Part shown: piece after piece, positions 23,239-34,351 of the stretch
How the letters are laid out: each line of letters opens with the position of its first letter
Numbering within the stretch: the stretch's first letter is position 1
DNA from: Pleurodeles waltl
Taxonomy: Eukaryota; Chordata; Amphibia; Caudata; Salamandridae
NCBI RefSeq assembly: GCF_031143425.1
Contig: NC_090446.1
Location: 1,021,283,066 to 1,021,347,065, forward strand
Reading direction: 5' to 3'
Length of the DNA stretch: 64,000 nt
Made by a program: the position numbers and the translations under genes
The notes under the pieces: generated by a model
What the model was told of the DNA's origin: nothing
The model's input: the letters and a program-made list of their open reading frames with translations, nothing else
The model's database searches: none

Positions 23239-24236
23239 AGGCCCTCATTACAACCCTGGCGGTTGGTGGAGAAGTGGCGGTCTTACAGCCAACAGGCTGG
23301 CGGTAAAAAAACTTGGAATTACACCACTTCTCCGAACCGACCGCCATGGCGGAGATGACCGCCCGGCTGGAGACTTGGGTCTCCAGCCCAGCGGCCGTCA
23401 CAAGACCGCTGGCGGTATCATGACCCGGCTGACTGCCGTGAATTTCATGGGGTTGGGCACCGCCATGAAATCCATGGCAGTAAGCACTATCAGTGCCAGG
23501 GAATCCCTTCCCTGGCACCGATAGGGGTCTCCCCCACCCCCACCCCGACACCCCCCACTCCCCTGCCACCCCCCAAAGGTGGCAGGACCCCCTCCCCACC
23601 CCTGACATCACTGCACAGACACACACCCGACACGCATGCAGACACCACCAACACAGATACCCGCACACACACGAACAAACATGCCAACAGACACACACAC
23701 ACAGTCATACACACACACATTCAGACATACACGCACACATCCATACAGACATACATACAGGCAGACACGCACACATTTCCAAACACACTACACCCCGCAT
23801 GCATACACACACTCACACACCCCCTCTTCATACTCGCACGCACATCCCCATGCACGCACACAACACACAATACCCCCCCACCTCCCTCCCCTAACGGACG
23901 ATCAACTTACCTGGTCCGTTGATCCTCCAGGAGGGGACAGGATCCATGGGGGCTGCTCCACCGCCAGCACCCCGTCAACAGAACACCGCCACGCCGAATC
24001 ACTTAACGTGATTCAGTGGGCGGTGTTCTGTTGACGGGGCGGTGGAGGTGGAGCAACCTCCACGTCCCCGCCGACCGCCAGTATGGCTGCTGGCGGCTCT
24101 CCATCCGGAAAAGGACGGAGGGCTGCCAGCAGTCATAATTTGCCGAGCGGAAAACCGCCAGCACTGGCGGACTTCAGCACGGCGGTCCCTCAGTGGTCTT
24201 GTGAAAAGACCGCCGAGGTTGAAACGACCCCAAAGT
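23239..24236. mobile_element. About 1-kb Harbinger-type non-autonomous element rich in GGCGG/CCGCC
   Basis: Its left end reads GGCCCTCATTACAACCCTGG, the same terminal type as the right end of the Harbinger element at 54791-54798 (GAGGGCCT). The interior is full of ACCGCCA and TGGCGGT words, and 23990-24050 forms a long inverted repeat (GGCGGTGTTCTGTTGACGGG with its inverse at about 23950). A CA-rich stretch at 23610-23870 gives long but meaningless frames. The right end is diverged (GAAACGACCCC), so that border is approximate. Confidence 0.6.
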
Positions 24237-24249
24237 ATCCCATCCACCA

Positions 24250-25945
24250 AGGTCATATTCAGGCCCTTTGTATTTGAGCTGACTGATTTGTGTGGGAGTT
24301 TTTACAGTTTCTTTGTCCTCGGTGTCACATCTTTGCCCTTTGGAGGCTCGTTGAATGCCTCTCTATCTTGGATCCAGGATACTGGGCAGCATTGGAAGGA
24401 ACTGGTTCCTTTTTTGTGATGGCATCAACGTATCTAGGAGGTGGCAGGATTCTGTTTTCTCCTTCTCCAGTTCCACTCCATATTTTCCAACTGCTTTATT
24501 GATGATCTGGCCATACATTGCAATACCATACAGAGGTGAAGGCCTTGACAAATTAGTGTCAATCCCCTCTTCAGGGGAATCGATTTCCACATCTTTTCAC
24601 TGCATTTCGGAGTACTCAGAACTTTCAGACTACTAAAAAGAAATCTGTGAACTCTGGGTCATTTTATTCGAAGAAAAATGACTGTTCGTCCTCTTCTTGT
24701 GGCTTTGGTGTCATGGGAGGGGATAATTTTTCAACCTCCTTCTCAACTTGCTCATTTGGTGTTGATGTCTTTCAAGAAATTTGGGATTCCCAAAGGGATT
24801 CATCGAAATTCCTCTACTTCTGTATTGATGCTGCCCCCTCGGCCTCGCAACACCTTTTCTTTCTCTCAATTTCTCCACAATGCTCTCTGGGGTCAGTAGT
24901 CGTTGTCTATTTCCTCTTCGACATCGAGGTCTCTTTCGACAATGTGTTGATTGCTGATTTTCTCGACACCTCCTGAGTACTTTCTTCTTGAGACATCAAA
25001 ACCCTCGACTCTGATCGTGTTTCAAAGTTGTTGGTTTTCCCTTTTCAGTGGTTCGCCCGACTGCGGTGTCACTGTTGAGGGTCTTTTTCTGTCTTTGCTT
25101 GTCTTCGCTCGGCAACTTTTTCAATGTTGAGGCAGCTTTCTGTATTTAGAGTCTGGTGTTCAAGTCTCTCTTCCTATATGATTTTTACTGAGTTACCTGG
25201 CCTCTTTTTTTCTTGTGCTTGTGTGGTTTCAACTCGAAGATTCTCATATTGACGCCCGATCCTTCGCCTTCATTCCCTTTGGCGATGTTATCTTCATCGC
25301 TGCTTGACAAACGTAGGTCTTTAAGCAATGAAGTTTGCTTTTGGCCAAAAATGGCATAGTGTACCTGCCTCTGCTTGTCCCTTGCCCTCAACGTTTTCGG
25401 CTTGAACATCGCACAGGCTTTGCTGTTGTCACTACTATGGTCGAGTGGAAGACAGAGGATACACACCTGTTGTTGGTCCTTCTGTGTAAACTTGTGGTGG
25501 TACTTTGTGCAGAAATGGAAAGGTGTCTTCTTCATCACTCGGAACAGGAGGCCGTCTATCTGGGCATTCTCATATATGGCCTCTGAATGTCGGTGGTAAT
25601 CCTCCCTAGTACTTCTTTTTGGTGGTCTTCTTCTGATTTTCTTCGACAACCTTTGTCCCAACTTTTTATTTTCACAGATAAGAGAGCCTTCAGGTATGTT
25701 TCCAGTCCCAATGGCAGAAAAAAAGATGACAACCACGAGTGGGAACATCTGGGGAGGATGTATGGGGTCAAGAGCAGGCTGGATAGCACAACAAATGGAA
25801 GGACCATCGACACCCAACAACAACAATAAATAAAACTACTAGTATATTGGAGAATTCCAGAACTAGTATATTGGTGAATTCCGGACCTAACCACTAGATA
25901 GCAGAATAATGCATGGAATGTGATTCCAGAAAACATTCACGCTGT
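24250..25945 (-). mobile_element. DIRS retroelement fragment, 5' end with gag
   Basis: The right end at about 25885-25945 keeps the DIRS terminal words CTAACCACTAGATAGCAGAA and ATGCATGGAATGTGATTCCA in the expected order. A decayed Gag is on the minus strand. The left limit is the GGCGG-rich element at 23239-24236. A recombinase-like piece beyond that element suggests the copy was internally deleted and then split. Confidence 0.65.
25185..25826 (-). pseudogene. DIRS Gag N-terminal region with Cys/His motif
   Basis: The 213-residue frame carries KKTPFHFCTKYHHKFTQKDQ, then VCILCLPLDHSS and CAMFKPKTLRARDKQR. The full DIRS copy has RTPFRFCPECHNKYPYTDLH, VCNLCLLPEHSE and CRAFRSRKTLRDRR at the same place. 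In the full copy the motif is CPEC...CNLC...H...C, suggesting a small zinc-binding fold. Here the second Cys (CTKY) is lost. The N-terminal part of the frame is unrelated read-through. Confidence 0.7.
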
Positions 25946-26188
25946 AAAACTACTGGTTACACCTCGAGGGATGTAATCTGAACTCTGTGACCACTTAACC
26001 CGTATGTGCTTCAAATTAAAGGAGTGGGAACGTACTCCTGCACATAATATGACATGACCTCTGACTCACCATCACAACTCATAGGTATAAATCATCAATT
26101 CCCCCAAAAGATACCCATCTTAACATCAATCTAGGCTAATTAATATTAAGTTGAACAGGCAAGATAATTTGTTTCCGTTCAAAGTAAC

Positions 26189-26254
26189 AAACTATGTGAT
26201 GTACCTTTACTGCCATTATCTAAACTATGTGATGTACCTTTACTGCCATTATCT
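26189..26254. repeat. Perfect 33-bp tandem duplication across a MAP2K6 splice donor
   Basis: The 33-bp unit occurs at 26189-26221 and again at 26222-26254 with no mismatch. Each unit holds the last 17 bp of the exon, including the AVK codons, plus the donor and the first bases of the intron. The gene therefore has two identical donors: the proximal one at 26236-26237 and a distal one at 26203-26204. Reading past the proximal donor gives V-H-H-I-V and then a TAG stop, so only the proximal donor keeps the kinase frame. Confidence 0.95.
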
Positions 26255-26351
26255 GGCCACTTGGAACATGTCGCATCTTCTCCACTACACCATAGGCTCC
26301 ACGGCCAAGTTCCTCAATGGGTTCGAGGTCATCTGCCTTCACTTCAAAGTT
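26238..26351 (-). CDS. MAP2K6: MAP2K6 internal coding exon (glycine-rich loop and catalytic Lys)
   Basis: This minus-strand exon of 114 bp encodes 38 residues from NFEVKADDLEPI to GQIMAVK. It contains the nucleotide-binding loop GRGAYG (residues 16-21 of the exon) and ends on the Lys of the AVK motif that holds the ATP phosphates. The KADDLEPI stretch fits MAP2K6 better than MAP2K3, which has EVEADDL at this place as I recall it. The acceptor is a pyrimidine-rich tract ending in CACAG at 26352-26356, and the donor GT lies at 26236-26237. Both borders are in phase 0. One Glu replaces Met after EPI compared with mammalian MKK6 as I recall it. The donor end is covered by a perfect 33-bp duplication (see 26189-26254). 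Exons for the MKK6 N-terminus were not found in the 37.6 kb upstream. Confidence 0.95.
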
Positions 26352-29205
26352 CTGTGGTAGAGAAATAGAAAGAAGAGTGAAGGTTATGCCACCAATACAA
26401 CATTGCACCAACCAATTATTGAACCTTTAACTTAAGATATTTATTTGACCTTGCACTGAATTACAAGCTGAGGGAAATGAAACAGGACACCCAAAATCCA
26501 TCCATCCAAGTCAGAAATATGTGAACATAGGAGTATGAGGTCCAAGAGTCATTAAGTCTAGGTGCAAAGGGAGCTGGAGATAGCAAAACCCTATCGGGAA
26601 TCATTTTAAGGGGGTAGTGGACTATATAATATTAAGGGGTATACCCTAATTTTGAATCAGCCCAAATGGTGTCGCAATGTGACGAGGGAAAAGGAGTGTC
26701 ATAAGTTTCTCTCCCACCACTCAATATGTTGCTCCCAAAACTTCAATTATGGATTATCTTATGTTCTGATTTTAGAGGTGTTGCCCAACATGGTAAGTCA
26801 TAACCCTGATGCTAGTGACACTGTCCATTATTCTCCAAATTTACACTGCTTGATGTAGAAAGATTGTCCAATCCCGAGACCACAGACCTGATTCCCAAAT
26901 GACGTGTGGTGATCTGCAAGGTGTCGATCGTCTTTAATTAGGGGCAGCACTCTGACATTTGGAGGGTTACCACTTCTGCAGTGTATCTGTAGAAGTTGCA
27001 GTGTATTACCTTGAAGCATGCCTTTAATGGAAGCATTTTAACTTGTGCTATCTCAGGCAGATTGTGCCCAATGCAAGGAGTAATTTTGGTTTGGACAGTG
27101 ACACATCTTTTTGTTTTTTTGAGCTGTAATGATCCTGCACAGGATTATTGCTTATTTTCTGACTTGACAAGTATCTTTATTTCGACTGGAGGTAAGTTAA
27201 AGGTCCTTACATTGTGTGATCAACATGCCGTCTTGCCGTTTATTTCACTTTCTGACTGATGATGTGCTTTGTCCCAGTGGACTAGGCATCAAAGGACCCA
27301 CAATAGGTGCCCCATCCTCTGTGTTATTTCACTAGCAGAGCACAAAAGTTGTTTTGGCCTCGGGCAGCATCCAAAAATGCACCCTTAGTCATAGTTATAT
27401 CTGTTGCTACTGCCCATCACCATGTTATGGATGAGTGGCAGTTAGTGGTGGATGTGATTCTAATGAGGGGAAAATGCCTTTTCACATGTAAAAGCCTACT
27501 GACTGTTTCTGTGTAAAGTATATAGTCATTGATGCTTGACATATTTCCCTATCTCTGTATAATAATGGGGCTGTCAGCAAAAGGTGTATGAGTATATATT
27601 CCTGACTAATCAGTACACAGTAGCATTATCTAGACATCAGGAAGGTGACTGGGGTCCTTAGCTGAGTGGTTAGTGACCTCCAAGAGGGCACAGCAAATGC
27701 AGCACAAAATGTAGGTTCACCTACATGTTGCCCTTTGGATGCCGCATCATTCATGTAATGTTCCCCCTGTACATCTGCAAGGGATGTGAAAAAACATATT
27801 TATGTAGTTACAGATTTTTTCTGTACCAGAATACAAAGCACTGGCAAAGACTGATTTCACAACTTTGGCAAATTATTTGGGTCTGCCCTTTCATGGTGGT
27901 AACTTCTCAATGTTCCTTGTTTCTATCCATTGGTCGGTACCCTCATGCTCCTCCAAAAGTATCATGGAACTAGCACTCCAGGCCCAGGTCCTAGTATCTG
28001 CCTGAAATTTGGAAGAGACTGCTGATTTAGCATAGAGAGACATCTGACCTGAACAACGACCCACCTAGTGACCTGAACTGCCAAGTCTACTCCTCTAGAG
28101 TCAGGAAGATAATCAACCCCAGGCAGCTGAACTATTTCTATTGAAGCAGGACCAAGGTAGATTTAATAAGGTCTGTTAATGTCAGGCATAAAAGAGTGGG
28201 AAAAGACAAATAAGAGGTTGTTTGTTTTCATATTTGGCCTCACAGTTTGGGCTCAACTGTTCCTACTGGGGCGGGACTAAGCCTGATTTGAAGAAGGGAA
28301 TGTCTTGTCTTGAGTAGCATAGAGGGCAAAACGTTGGTCTGGAAGGTTACCCACAGTTATTCTCAGCGTATCAGATTAATTCATACCCTCCACCTATCAA
28401 CTTTTTGTATTCTCAGTTATTTTCAAAAGATAGCTTATGGTGTATGTTTGGGCAGTAGCTAAACTTGTGATTAAGATGGCTACATTCACCAAGGTCTGCA
28501 GCACATGGTGAGTGTTATTTCAAGCAGCCTTTTACAATAAACTACATTTTCTTCCTAAATGGTCATTTAGTTTAAATCTCAACATAGATTGTGCTCTGAA
28601 TGTGAAAGAAAAGAAGTATTCAAACACTGTGTATGATCGTAGTACTTCCAGAGGTGGCATCTAGAATGGGACACTTAACGTCAGAGGTAACCCTAGAGGG
28701 GGAGCCATTCATTTTTCAGATACTGTAATTAGAACAGTAGCATAAATTGTAGATTATGCTTCAAGAGCTGAACATCCCCAAATAAAAAAGAAGCACATAA
28801 CACCACGGAACTGAGCAAAACACTCCTGGGAAGTCACTAACAGTGATGTGCAACACGCCCTCCTTTTTCAAAATGTCTATGCACACCAGTATCCCTCTTG
28901 TTCGTCCCGTTACCTCAGAGTCTTCAGTAATTTAATATGAGAAATGAAAAAGTTCAATCGGAATGTGTGCTTGGCATTATTGCTGCCCAACCTCTACCCC
29001 TTATCTCCTGCTTAAAAGAAACCCTTTTCATTAAACAAAATCCTAAAGGACTGAATTTACCAAAAATTGTTTTATAAGCAAGTAGGAAAAAAAGAATGTC
29101 ACATAACATATTTTCAACGGGGCCTTGGGGAAAATCCGAACAGTGAGGTCTGCCTCCCGGGATTTTTGGGAAAGAGGTGCAGTAAAAGGGACTGCCTTCT
29201 GTAAG
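26352..29205. other. MAP2K6 upstream intron, no repeat recognised
   Basis: This AT-rich stretch holds only short frames. At 27657-27725 a tRNA-like pair of promoter boxes was noticed but not accepted. No earlier MAP2K6 exon was found. Confidence 0.45.
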
Positions 29206-29210
29206 ACAGG

Positions 29211-29412
29211 TGTAAGAATCTTCATGCGGGGCTCTGTAAAGGTAAACAGCTTTATTTCCAAAAGAAATTGACACGTCTCACGCCCGTCTTAGCGTCCATC
29301 GAATGTCCACTTCCCTGTGCTTTTTATCTCGTTCTTTTTTCCCCGGCATTCTAAATTCCCCCATAAAGGTTCCTTAAAGAGGACATTAAAATTAAATTAC
29401 CCAAACACAACA
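29211..29412 (-). repeat. 3' LTR of the gypsy element (202 bp)
   Basis: It begins TGTAAGAATCTTCATGCGG and ends CCAAACACAACA as written on the plus strand, with TG...CA termini. It differs from the 5' LTR at roughly 15 positions by eye, several of them CpG-type transitions. The purine-rich tract lies just inside at 29413-29430 (minus strand). Confidence 0.93.
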
Positions 29413-29460
29413 CATCTCGCCCCTTAAAAAAAAAAAGAAAATATCCTAAATTTCAAATTT

Positions 29461-30214
29461 CTACACAAAGTCCACTAACCGAGAAGACACTTGTCTTCGA
29501 CGCCCCTCAAACTTCACCCTCGAGGCTATGGAATCCTCCTTCACACATTCTTCCATACTATTCTCATTACTTTCCCTACAATCAACATATTCAGTTATCT
29601 TGCTTACCTCAACCCTATTTTTGGCACCCTGCTCACTCACGTCCTCACAAACAGGTTCCACTAGTCTCTTATGCATTACTGTTCTAGAAACATCAAACTT
29701 TCCACACAATGCATCACCATGTCCAGGATTACACTTAGCCAGATTACTCGCAGTCCAAACTCTGCCATCTTGTGTCACTACTTTCTTTTTAAACACTTTC
29801 ACCACCTTCACAGGTTTATCAAATCTTGGCATACCTTTCTTTATGAAATCTGGCTTCCTCACTCTGCCCCAATCTCCTACAACAAACGTTGGCTCTTTCA
29901 CTCTCCACTTCCTGTCATACGCTTCCTTACTCTTCTCCTGTTTTACCTTCACATTCTTCCAGATTAACTCCATCAGACCCTTTACTATGCTTCTTTTTAA
30001 ACCACAAGGGAGAAAGTTTGGATACAGGATCTCTACCCCTCAACAGCTTAAATGGGCTGACACCGGTGGTGCTGTGGGGAGTGATACTGTAATACCATAG
30101 TTTTTCTCTCACCTTCTCCTTCCAAGATCCTCCAAAACCCCGTGCCCAACAAATGCATACCTTAAGAACTCGACTGAACCTCTCAACTTGACCATTCTCT
30201 TGTGGTTCATATAA
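29461..30214 (-). pseudogene. Gypsy integrase C-terminal region
   Basis: Shifted frames continue integrase. One has NGQVERFSRVLKVCI-like residues at 30130-30200 and then STTGVSPFKLLRGRDP at about 30040. The 170-residue frame at 29461-29973 has KSKEAYDRKWRVKEPTFVVG, DWGRVRKPDFIKKG and VVTQDGRVWTASNLAKCN, the SH3-like tail. No chromodomain is visible. The element's coding part ends near the purine tract. Confidence 0.8.
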
Positions 30215-31447
30215 TTAAGTGGTTGTATGTTTAATGTTGCAATATTTGAGGACCCTTTGCATCTCCCTCGACACCAATTGGACTCCGTTGTCCGACACAA
30301 GAAACTCTGGATACCCTTCTTTAGCAAATACCTCTTTAAAAAACTCAATGACAACGGCCGACGTGACTTGAGGTACCAGTTTCACTTCTGGCCACTTGGA
30401 ATGATAGTCCACTAAAACTAGAGCAAACCGAGCTTCATAAGGCAAGAATTGGAACGGACCAGAAATATCAAACCCCAATTTTTGCCATGGAGCTTCAGGC
30501 CATTGAACAGGATGTAAAGGCGCTGGCACCGTCCTCAACATCTTTTCAGCACTCACACACACAACACTCCCTGACAGTCTACTCCGCCATCTTATATCCA
30601 TTCCAGGCCACCAAAAGGAAGTACATATCAACCTTTTCATAGATGACATACCAGGATGTCCTTCATGAGCCAAATTCAATATGACTGCTTGCATGCCTTT
30701 AGGTGGAACACATTTCCCCCCTTTAAATACCAGATCATTTTCAATTTCCAATTCATCTTTTACCTTAAAGAAAGGTGCAACCTCTTCTAGCATACTCTCT
30801 TTTCTTGGCCAACCAGACCTCACACAACTCTTGACTTCCTGTAGAGTCAAATCTTGCTGATCCTTTTCAAGCCATTCTCTTTCCTCAATAGCCCTGAATT
30901 CTTCAGAAATAATTTCAGACACAACAGATACAATATCCAAATCACCTGAAGTACATACATCCAAACTATCTAAATCTTTTTGAGGAAGTTGTGACAGACA
31001 ATCAGCCACAGAATTACTTTTCCTTGGCACATATTCTACTTGAAAAGAATATTCCTGGAATCTTGAGACTAGTCTTGCAATACAGGCTGTTGCATTCCAA
31101 CCACCACCTGGTGATAGAATGCCCACCAAGGGTTTATGATCTGTCTGAAGAATAAACCGTGAGCCCCAAATATAATTACGGAAGTGCTCAATTGCCCAAT
31201 CACAAGCCACTAGTTCCTTCTCAATAACAGCATACCTTCTTTCTCCATCATTTAAGGTACAAGAAGCGAACCTAACATTCCATACATCCTTACCACATCT
31301 TTGAGATAGTACACCCCCAACGCCATATATACTAGCATCAACTGTCACTATACACTGTGCTTTAACGCTAAAAGGTTTGAGAGTAGGCGCACAAGCAATT
31401 AATTTTTTTATAGTTTCAAATGTACTCTCCTGCCTTTCAGACCACAC
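30215..31447 (-). pseudogene. Gypsy RNase H and integrase
   Basis: A 410-residue open frame. RNase H comes first (residues 1-170: IVTVDASIYGVGGVLSQ, EKELVACDWAIEHFRNY, LQTDHKPLVGIL, SNSVADCLSQLP). Integrase follows, with a zinc-binding region HEGHPGMSSMKRLICTSFWW. Its second Cys pair is damaged. The DDE core comes next, with FDISGPF (first Asp), LVSDNGVQLVSREMQRV (second Asp and Glu). The frame is lost after NIKHTTT. Integrase joins element cDNA to host DNA. Confidence 0.93.
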
Positions 31448-32206
31448 TTACTCCACATTCTTCTGGGTCAATTCTCTCAAAGGTTCCATCTTAGTTGCAA
31501 CATTTTCAATAAACTTGCTATAGTATTCACACAATCCTACAAAGGACAATAACTTCTCTCGATTATCAGGTGTAGGTGCATCGATAATGGCTTTGACAAG
31601 TGAACGTTTGGGCATCACTCCATCCCCAGAAATAGTATGTCCCAAATAATCAACTGTTTTAGCAAAGAAGTGACATTTCTTGAATTTCAAAGTTAACCCA
31701 CTCATATTGAACACTTCACATACTTTAACCAAATGATCTTTGTGTTCCTCTTCATCTTTAGAAAAGACCAATACATCATCTTGAAAGCACTTTACAAATT
31801 TGTCCATATCTTTGAATAAATTAAACATTGCCCTTCGGAACACGGATGCTGTTGATGCCAACCCAAAAGGCATACGTATGAACTGAAATAGTCCCTGTGG
31901 AGTGATGAACGCAGTGAGGTGTCAGGAATCTTCAGTGAGTTCAATTCGGTGATATGCCAATCTCAAATCTAACGTAGAGAATATTTTTGCCCCATACAGC
32001 ATGCTAACAATTTCATTTATATTAAGTAAAGGGTGACAGTTGATTATAATATTTGCATTCAATGCCCTTAAATCCACACAAAGCCTCAAAGAATTATCTG
32101 GCTTCCAAGCTAAAACTATGGGTGAAACCCATTCAGAAGATTCCACTTCTTCAATAACTCCTTCTTTAACCATCTCCATCAAAATATTTTTCAACTCCTC
32201 ACGCAC
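31448..32206 (-). pseudogene. Gypsy reverse transcriptase
   Basis: Blocks in order are MVKEGVIEEVESSEWVSPIV, LRLCVDLRALNANI, IFSTLDLRLAYHRIEL, then a TGA stop at about 31919-31921, and MPFGLASTASVFRRAM, CFQDDVLVFSKDEEEH (the FQDD form of the catalytic YxDD), KKCHFFAKTVDYLGHTIS and LLSFVGLCEYYSKFI. All main RT motifs are present in one frame. A TAA separates it from RNase H at 31445-31447. Copy number and age cannot be judged from one copy. Confidence 0.93.
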
Positions 32207-32230
32207 TCCAATAGGAACGTTCCTTAACTT

Positions 32231-32575
32231 TTATACAACTGGTCTAGTATTCCCTTTCAGTCTTATCTTATGACTGTAATTCCTTAACTTACCCAAGGCT
32301 TCAGAAAGCACCTGCAGAAACTTAGATATAATCCAATTACTCCTTTCACTCTCTCCAATCAACATCACGGGTTCACAAGATCTGGGATTTAAAATTATTC
32401 CTAGCTCTGCTTGTTCTCTCCACCCCAAAACATTAACTCCTTTTTTTAACATAACATCAAAACCCTCTGCAACAATATCAGAGCATGCCAGATCGGATAC
32501 GTTCCAAATGAGATTACATTTCTGAACAAAATAATCATAAGTGATAATCGTCCAAGGAGACCCAGAGTCGGCCAT
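32231..32575 (-). pseudogene. Gypsy aspartic protease
   Basis: The frame holds ADSGSPWTII near its N-terminus, the D-S-G active-site triplet of retroviral-type aspartic proteases that cut the polyprotein. A second region, VMLKKGVNVLGWREQAELGI, fits the flap and following strands. The frame ends in a stop at 32231-32233 and resumes in the same frame as RT. Confidence 0.75.
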
Positions 32576-32739
32576 TAGTTCTAGTTCTTGGCCCTAAATA
32601 ATGACAGTACATCTAGGCTGCTTCACTTCTCTCCCACTTTTGTTGAGTGAGTCATTCTTAATAGACAAGACAACCCCTTTCTTTCTCTCCTCATACACAC
32701 AAGACCTTCCCTTTATCACCGCCATCACTCCTATTTACA

Positions 32740-32830
32740 TCCTTACAAACTCTTGCAAAATGCCCTAATCTCACACATTTTTTGCATTCTCTTCCAACTG
32801 CAGGACACTGTGGAGAATTTGCAAGATGAC
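32740..32830 (-). pseudogene. Gypsy Gag zinc knuckle (CCHC)
   Basis: The minus-strand translation reads CPAVGRECKKCVRLGHFARV, followed by C-K. The spacing C-x2-C-x4-H-x4-C is an exact retroviral-type zinc knuckle, which binds element RNA in the nucleocapsid part of Gag. The motif was found by direct translation and lies within a frame too short to stand out. It is separated from the capsid part by a shift near 32880. Confidence 0.8.
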
Positions 32831-32888
32831 TTAAACCCTGCATCGGTAACATGACATTCTATCAATTTTCCTATTTTTCTCGTCTTTA

Positions 32889-33530
32889 TTATGCCATGTA
32901 GTATTTCTGGAGGTAACTGTTGCTGATTCCACTACCCCCAACTGCTCCAACAACTTCCAAATCCGATATTTTATTCTTCTCAGTGTCTTCTACTGTCTTC
33001 ATCCATTTTTCTGACTGTTCTAGAGCCTTTGCGGTATTTATCACATCCTGCAATTTTTGATCACCCATCACCTACAATTGTTCCTGAATTCTTCTGCTCC
33101 TCACTTGTACAATTATTTGATCTCTGATCATCTCGTCGGTAATAGGTCCAAAATTGCAGTGTATGGACAGACTACATAATCCAGTCAAAATGTCATCAAA
33201 TGTTTCATTTACCTGTTGAACTCTAGTATAAAATTTAAATCTGTTCAACGCTACACTTGTAGTTGGTTCAAATCTATTTTCCAGTTTACTCAGGGCATCT
33301 TTAAAGACATCAATTTCTTCATCTTGAATGGCTGCCTGCGGTAATGTCCTAAAAATAAGTTGCCCTTCAGAGCCCAAACAATGTAACAAAATATTCTTCT
33401 TTCTTTCCTGTGACATTCCATCTTCATCAATAGCTTTCAAATACGTTAAAAATTCTTCCTTCCATCTAGTCCATGGTATAGGTGGGTCCCCTTTAAGTTG
33501 TAGACATTTTGCAGGAGGCTCGAACTGCAT
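32889..33530 (-). pseudogene. Gypsy Gag
   Basis: The frame starts MQFEPPAKCLQLKGDPPI and continues with PWTRWKEEFLTYLKAID, a capsid N-terminal pattern of vertebrate gypsy elements. It is open to 33072, has one TAG stop there, and continues in the same frame to 32889. The family's Gag packages element RNA. A zinc knuckle lies further downstream in a shifted frame (32740-32830). Confidence 0.85.
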
Positions 33531-34142
33531 ATTCTCTTTTCCTTATTTATTTTTATATATATAAATTACTGTGCTTAATGAAATAAACTTTCTTCGTTTT
33601 TTTTTAAAGTGCTTAAAAAGGAAAAGAAAAAAAAACTACAACTGCAATGAAGAAAAGACTAACAATCTTCTCTTTTATGTAGAACAGGAAGTGAGCCGGG
33701 AGAACAGGAAACAGAGAAAAGGAAAAAAAAAACGTAACTGGTAGCATGCCGCTCCTTTCCTGGTAAGAATGTCCTTATTTAATTGCGTGGCGCATCCGAA
33801 TGTTCAGAGTGCAATCGTGTTGCTGAAAACAGCGAGCATTTTTTACATTGCGCTCGCAAGCAGTGATCCGTGAACACAGCATTGCCACGCGACGGTAACA
33901 GACGCGTTATAAACGTCTGTTACATAGAAAAACATCGGACGATATTTAATACTTGCCCGGGTAGGTCTGTAGATGTTGTCGCTGCTGCGGCTTCTCGCTG
34001 CAATGAAAAGCAACTTACGAACAGGACGGAAGATCCTGTTCCAACAGTAGTTTGTTCAGTAATGGGCGACAATGTTCAGATCGAATATCCAGCACCGGGC
34101 AGCACGTAGGGAACATGTTTCCAAATCCTTGTCGCCAATTTT

Positions 34143-34346
34143 TGTAAGAATCTTCACGCGGGGCTTAGTAAAGGTAAATAGTTTTATTTCCAAAAGAAAT
34201 TGACACGTCTCACTCCTGTCTTAGCGTCCATCGAATGTCCACTTCTCTGTGCTTTTTTCCTTGTTCTTTTTTTCCCCTGGCATTCTAAATTCCCCCATAA
34301 AGGGTCCTTAAAGAGGACATTAAAATTACATTACCCAAACACAACA
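34143..34346 (-). repeat. 5' LTR of the gypsy element (204 bp)
   Basis: Same sequence family and same TG...CA ends as the LTR at 29211-29412. Immediately inside it, at 34120-34142 on the minus strand, is TTGGCGACAAGGATTTGG, at the position expected for a tRNA primer-binding site. The tRNA was not assigned. Confidence 0.92.
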
Positions 34347-34351
34347 ACAGG

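Larger units (their letters stand above)
3087..26237 (-). other. MAP2K6 intron, 23.15 kb, filled with transposons
   Basis: This is the interval between two exons that are consecutive in the protein. It holds at least three DIRS or DIRS-like pieces, an inverted L1, a gypsy fragment, a 2,296-bp TIR element and several MITEs. No other MAP2K6 coding sequence was seen inside it. Confidence 0.85.
29206..34351 (-). mobile_element. Complete Ty3/gypsy LTR retrotransposon with 5-bp target duplication
   Basis: The element spans 29211-34346 and is flanked on both sides by ACAGG (29206-29210 and 34347-34351). Its two LTRs start with TG and end with CA. On the minus strand the order is Gag, zinc knuckle, protease, RT, RNase H, integrase, the usual gypsy order (unlike the fragment at 15655). 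Pol keeps one frame from 32575 to 30215 and is interrupted only by three stop codons, followed by a shift within integrase. A purine-rich stretch (AAGGGGCGAGA on the minus strand) sits beside the 3' LTR, as a polypurine tract should. Confidence 0.95.

Noticed and set aside
23493..24034. His/Thr-rich frames of over 130 codons
   Set aside because: Produced by CA-rich low-complexity sequence inside the Harbinger-type element.
26888..26935. Possible short upstream MAP2K6 exon ending S-F-G-N-Q before GT on the minus strand
   Set aside because: Only the last few residues resemble the expected S-I-G-N-Q. The upstream residues do not match the D-L-D-S region and there is no good pyrimidine tract before an AG.
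27652..27735. tRNA-like A box (TAGCTGAGTGGTTAG) and B box (GGTTCACCTAC) about 55 bp apart
   Set aside because: The arms do not form a convincing cloverleaf and the B box deviates; no SINE body or A-tail was found.
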